15,443 nt of DNA from Verrucomicrobiota bacterium (lineage in GTDB: Bacteria > Verrucomicrobiota > Verrucomicrobiia > Opitutales > Opitutaceae): NCBI GenBank assembly GCA_023446735.1, contig JAEXPQ010000350.1, positions 1 through 15,443 of the forward strand. The letters are read 5' to 3'. Each line of letters opens with the position of its first letter. Within the stretch, counting starts at the first letter, position 1. Positions 15,354 through 15,443 of this stretch are shown piece by piece. Below the pieces are notes generated by a model that was not told where the DNA came from, searched no databases, and saw only the letters and a program-made list of their open reading frames with translations. The translations under genes were made by a program, and so were the position numbers.

Positions 15354-15443
15354 CTCTTGGGGCCCGCCCGGCGTGCGGCTTCTTGCCGTTGTCTCGCCAA
15401 CCCGCGCGCCAACGAGGGCCGCCGAAGAAATGGCGGCGAGGCC

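Larger units (their letters stand above)
15137..15443. other. 307-bp end region without a supportable gene
   Basis: No frame shows a recognisable protein. One minus-strand frame is open from the window end down into the antisense of the HD-GYP gene. Its part at about 15240-15302 (reading VAGEYDESEPRLSLFF) has coding-like third positions, but the flanking codons do not, so it could be the remnant of a gene or chance. The region also holds a 10-bp palindrome AGCCGCGGCT at 15268-15277 and the two hairpins listed separately. The next gene probably lies beyond the window. Confidence 0.5.

Noticed and set aside
14979..15443. A minus-strand gene entering from the right edge
   Set aside because: The frame runs over 150 bases into the antisense of the HD-GYP gene, its codon quality is patchy and no family is recognised; kept only as a remark on the end region.

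Overview
The window is a high-GC (visually about 70% G+C) bacterial chromosome segment with dense coding on both strands. It carries no rRNA, tRNA, CRISPR array or insertion sequence that I can recognise. The gene mix suggests Verrucomicrobiota, perhaps an Opitutae-like lineage: a sulfatase-family protein, a DUF1287 protein, a type IV pilus/type II secretion-like operon with few Shine-Dalgarno sites, and GTAG-headed REP hairpins. That placement is inference, because no marker gene is present.

Left part (1-4807). An inverted pair of REP-like hairpins (14-113) sits at the 3' end of a UvrD/PcrA-family helicase gene (110-2146, minus). The helicase stop codon lies inside one REP head. A 151-bp divergent spacer with unusual repeats separates it from a small secreted protein of unknown function (2298-2879, plus). 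That gene converges on a sulfatase-fold protein (2935-4146, minus), with a strong hairpin between them. The sulfatase-like protein has lost its formylglycine site and two predicted metal-ligand aspartates, so it looks like a pseudoenzyme. Upstream of it on the same strand is an exported DUF1287 protein (4163-4807).

Right part (4926-15136, plus). Ten consecutive plus-strand genes encode an envelope-spanning pilus or secretion machine and its signalling module. In order: a major-pilin-like prepilin, an assembly ATPase (PilB/GspE/MshE type), a PilC/GspF platform protein, a second pseudopilin, a GspL-like PilM-PilN fusion, a PilO/GspM-like protein, a PilP/GspC-like protein, a secretin, a REC-GGDEF diguanylate cyclase and an HD-GYP c-di-GMP phosphodiesterase. 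From the ATPase onward, genes are 2 bp apart or overlap by 4-17 bp, which predicts translational coupling. The ATPase starts with an MshEN domain, a known c-di-GMP receptor type, so one operon appears to hold the writer, the eraser and the reader of c-di-GMP together with the machine they would control. No prepilin peptidase, PilT-type retraction ATPase or histidine kinase is in the window.

The last 307 bases (15137-15443) hold no gene I can defend, only GC-rich hairpins and one possible degenerate REP-like element.
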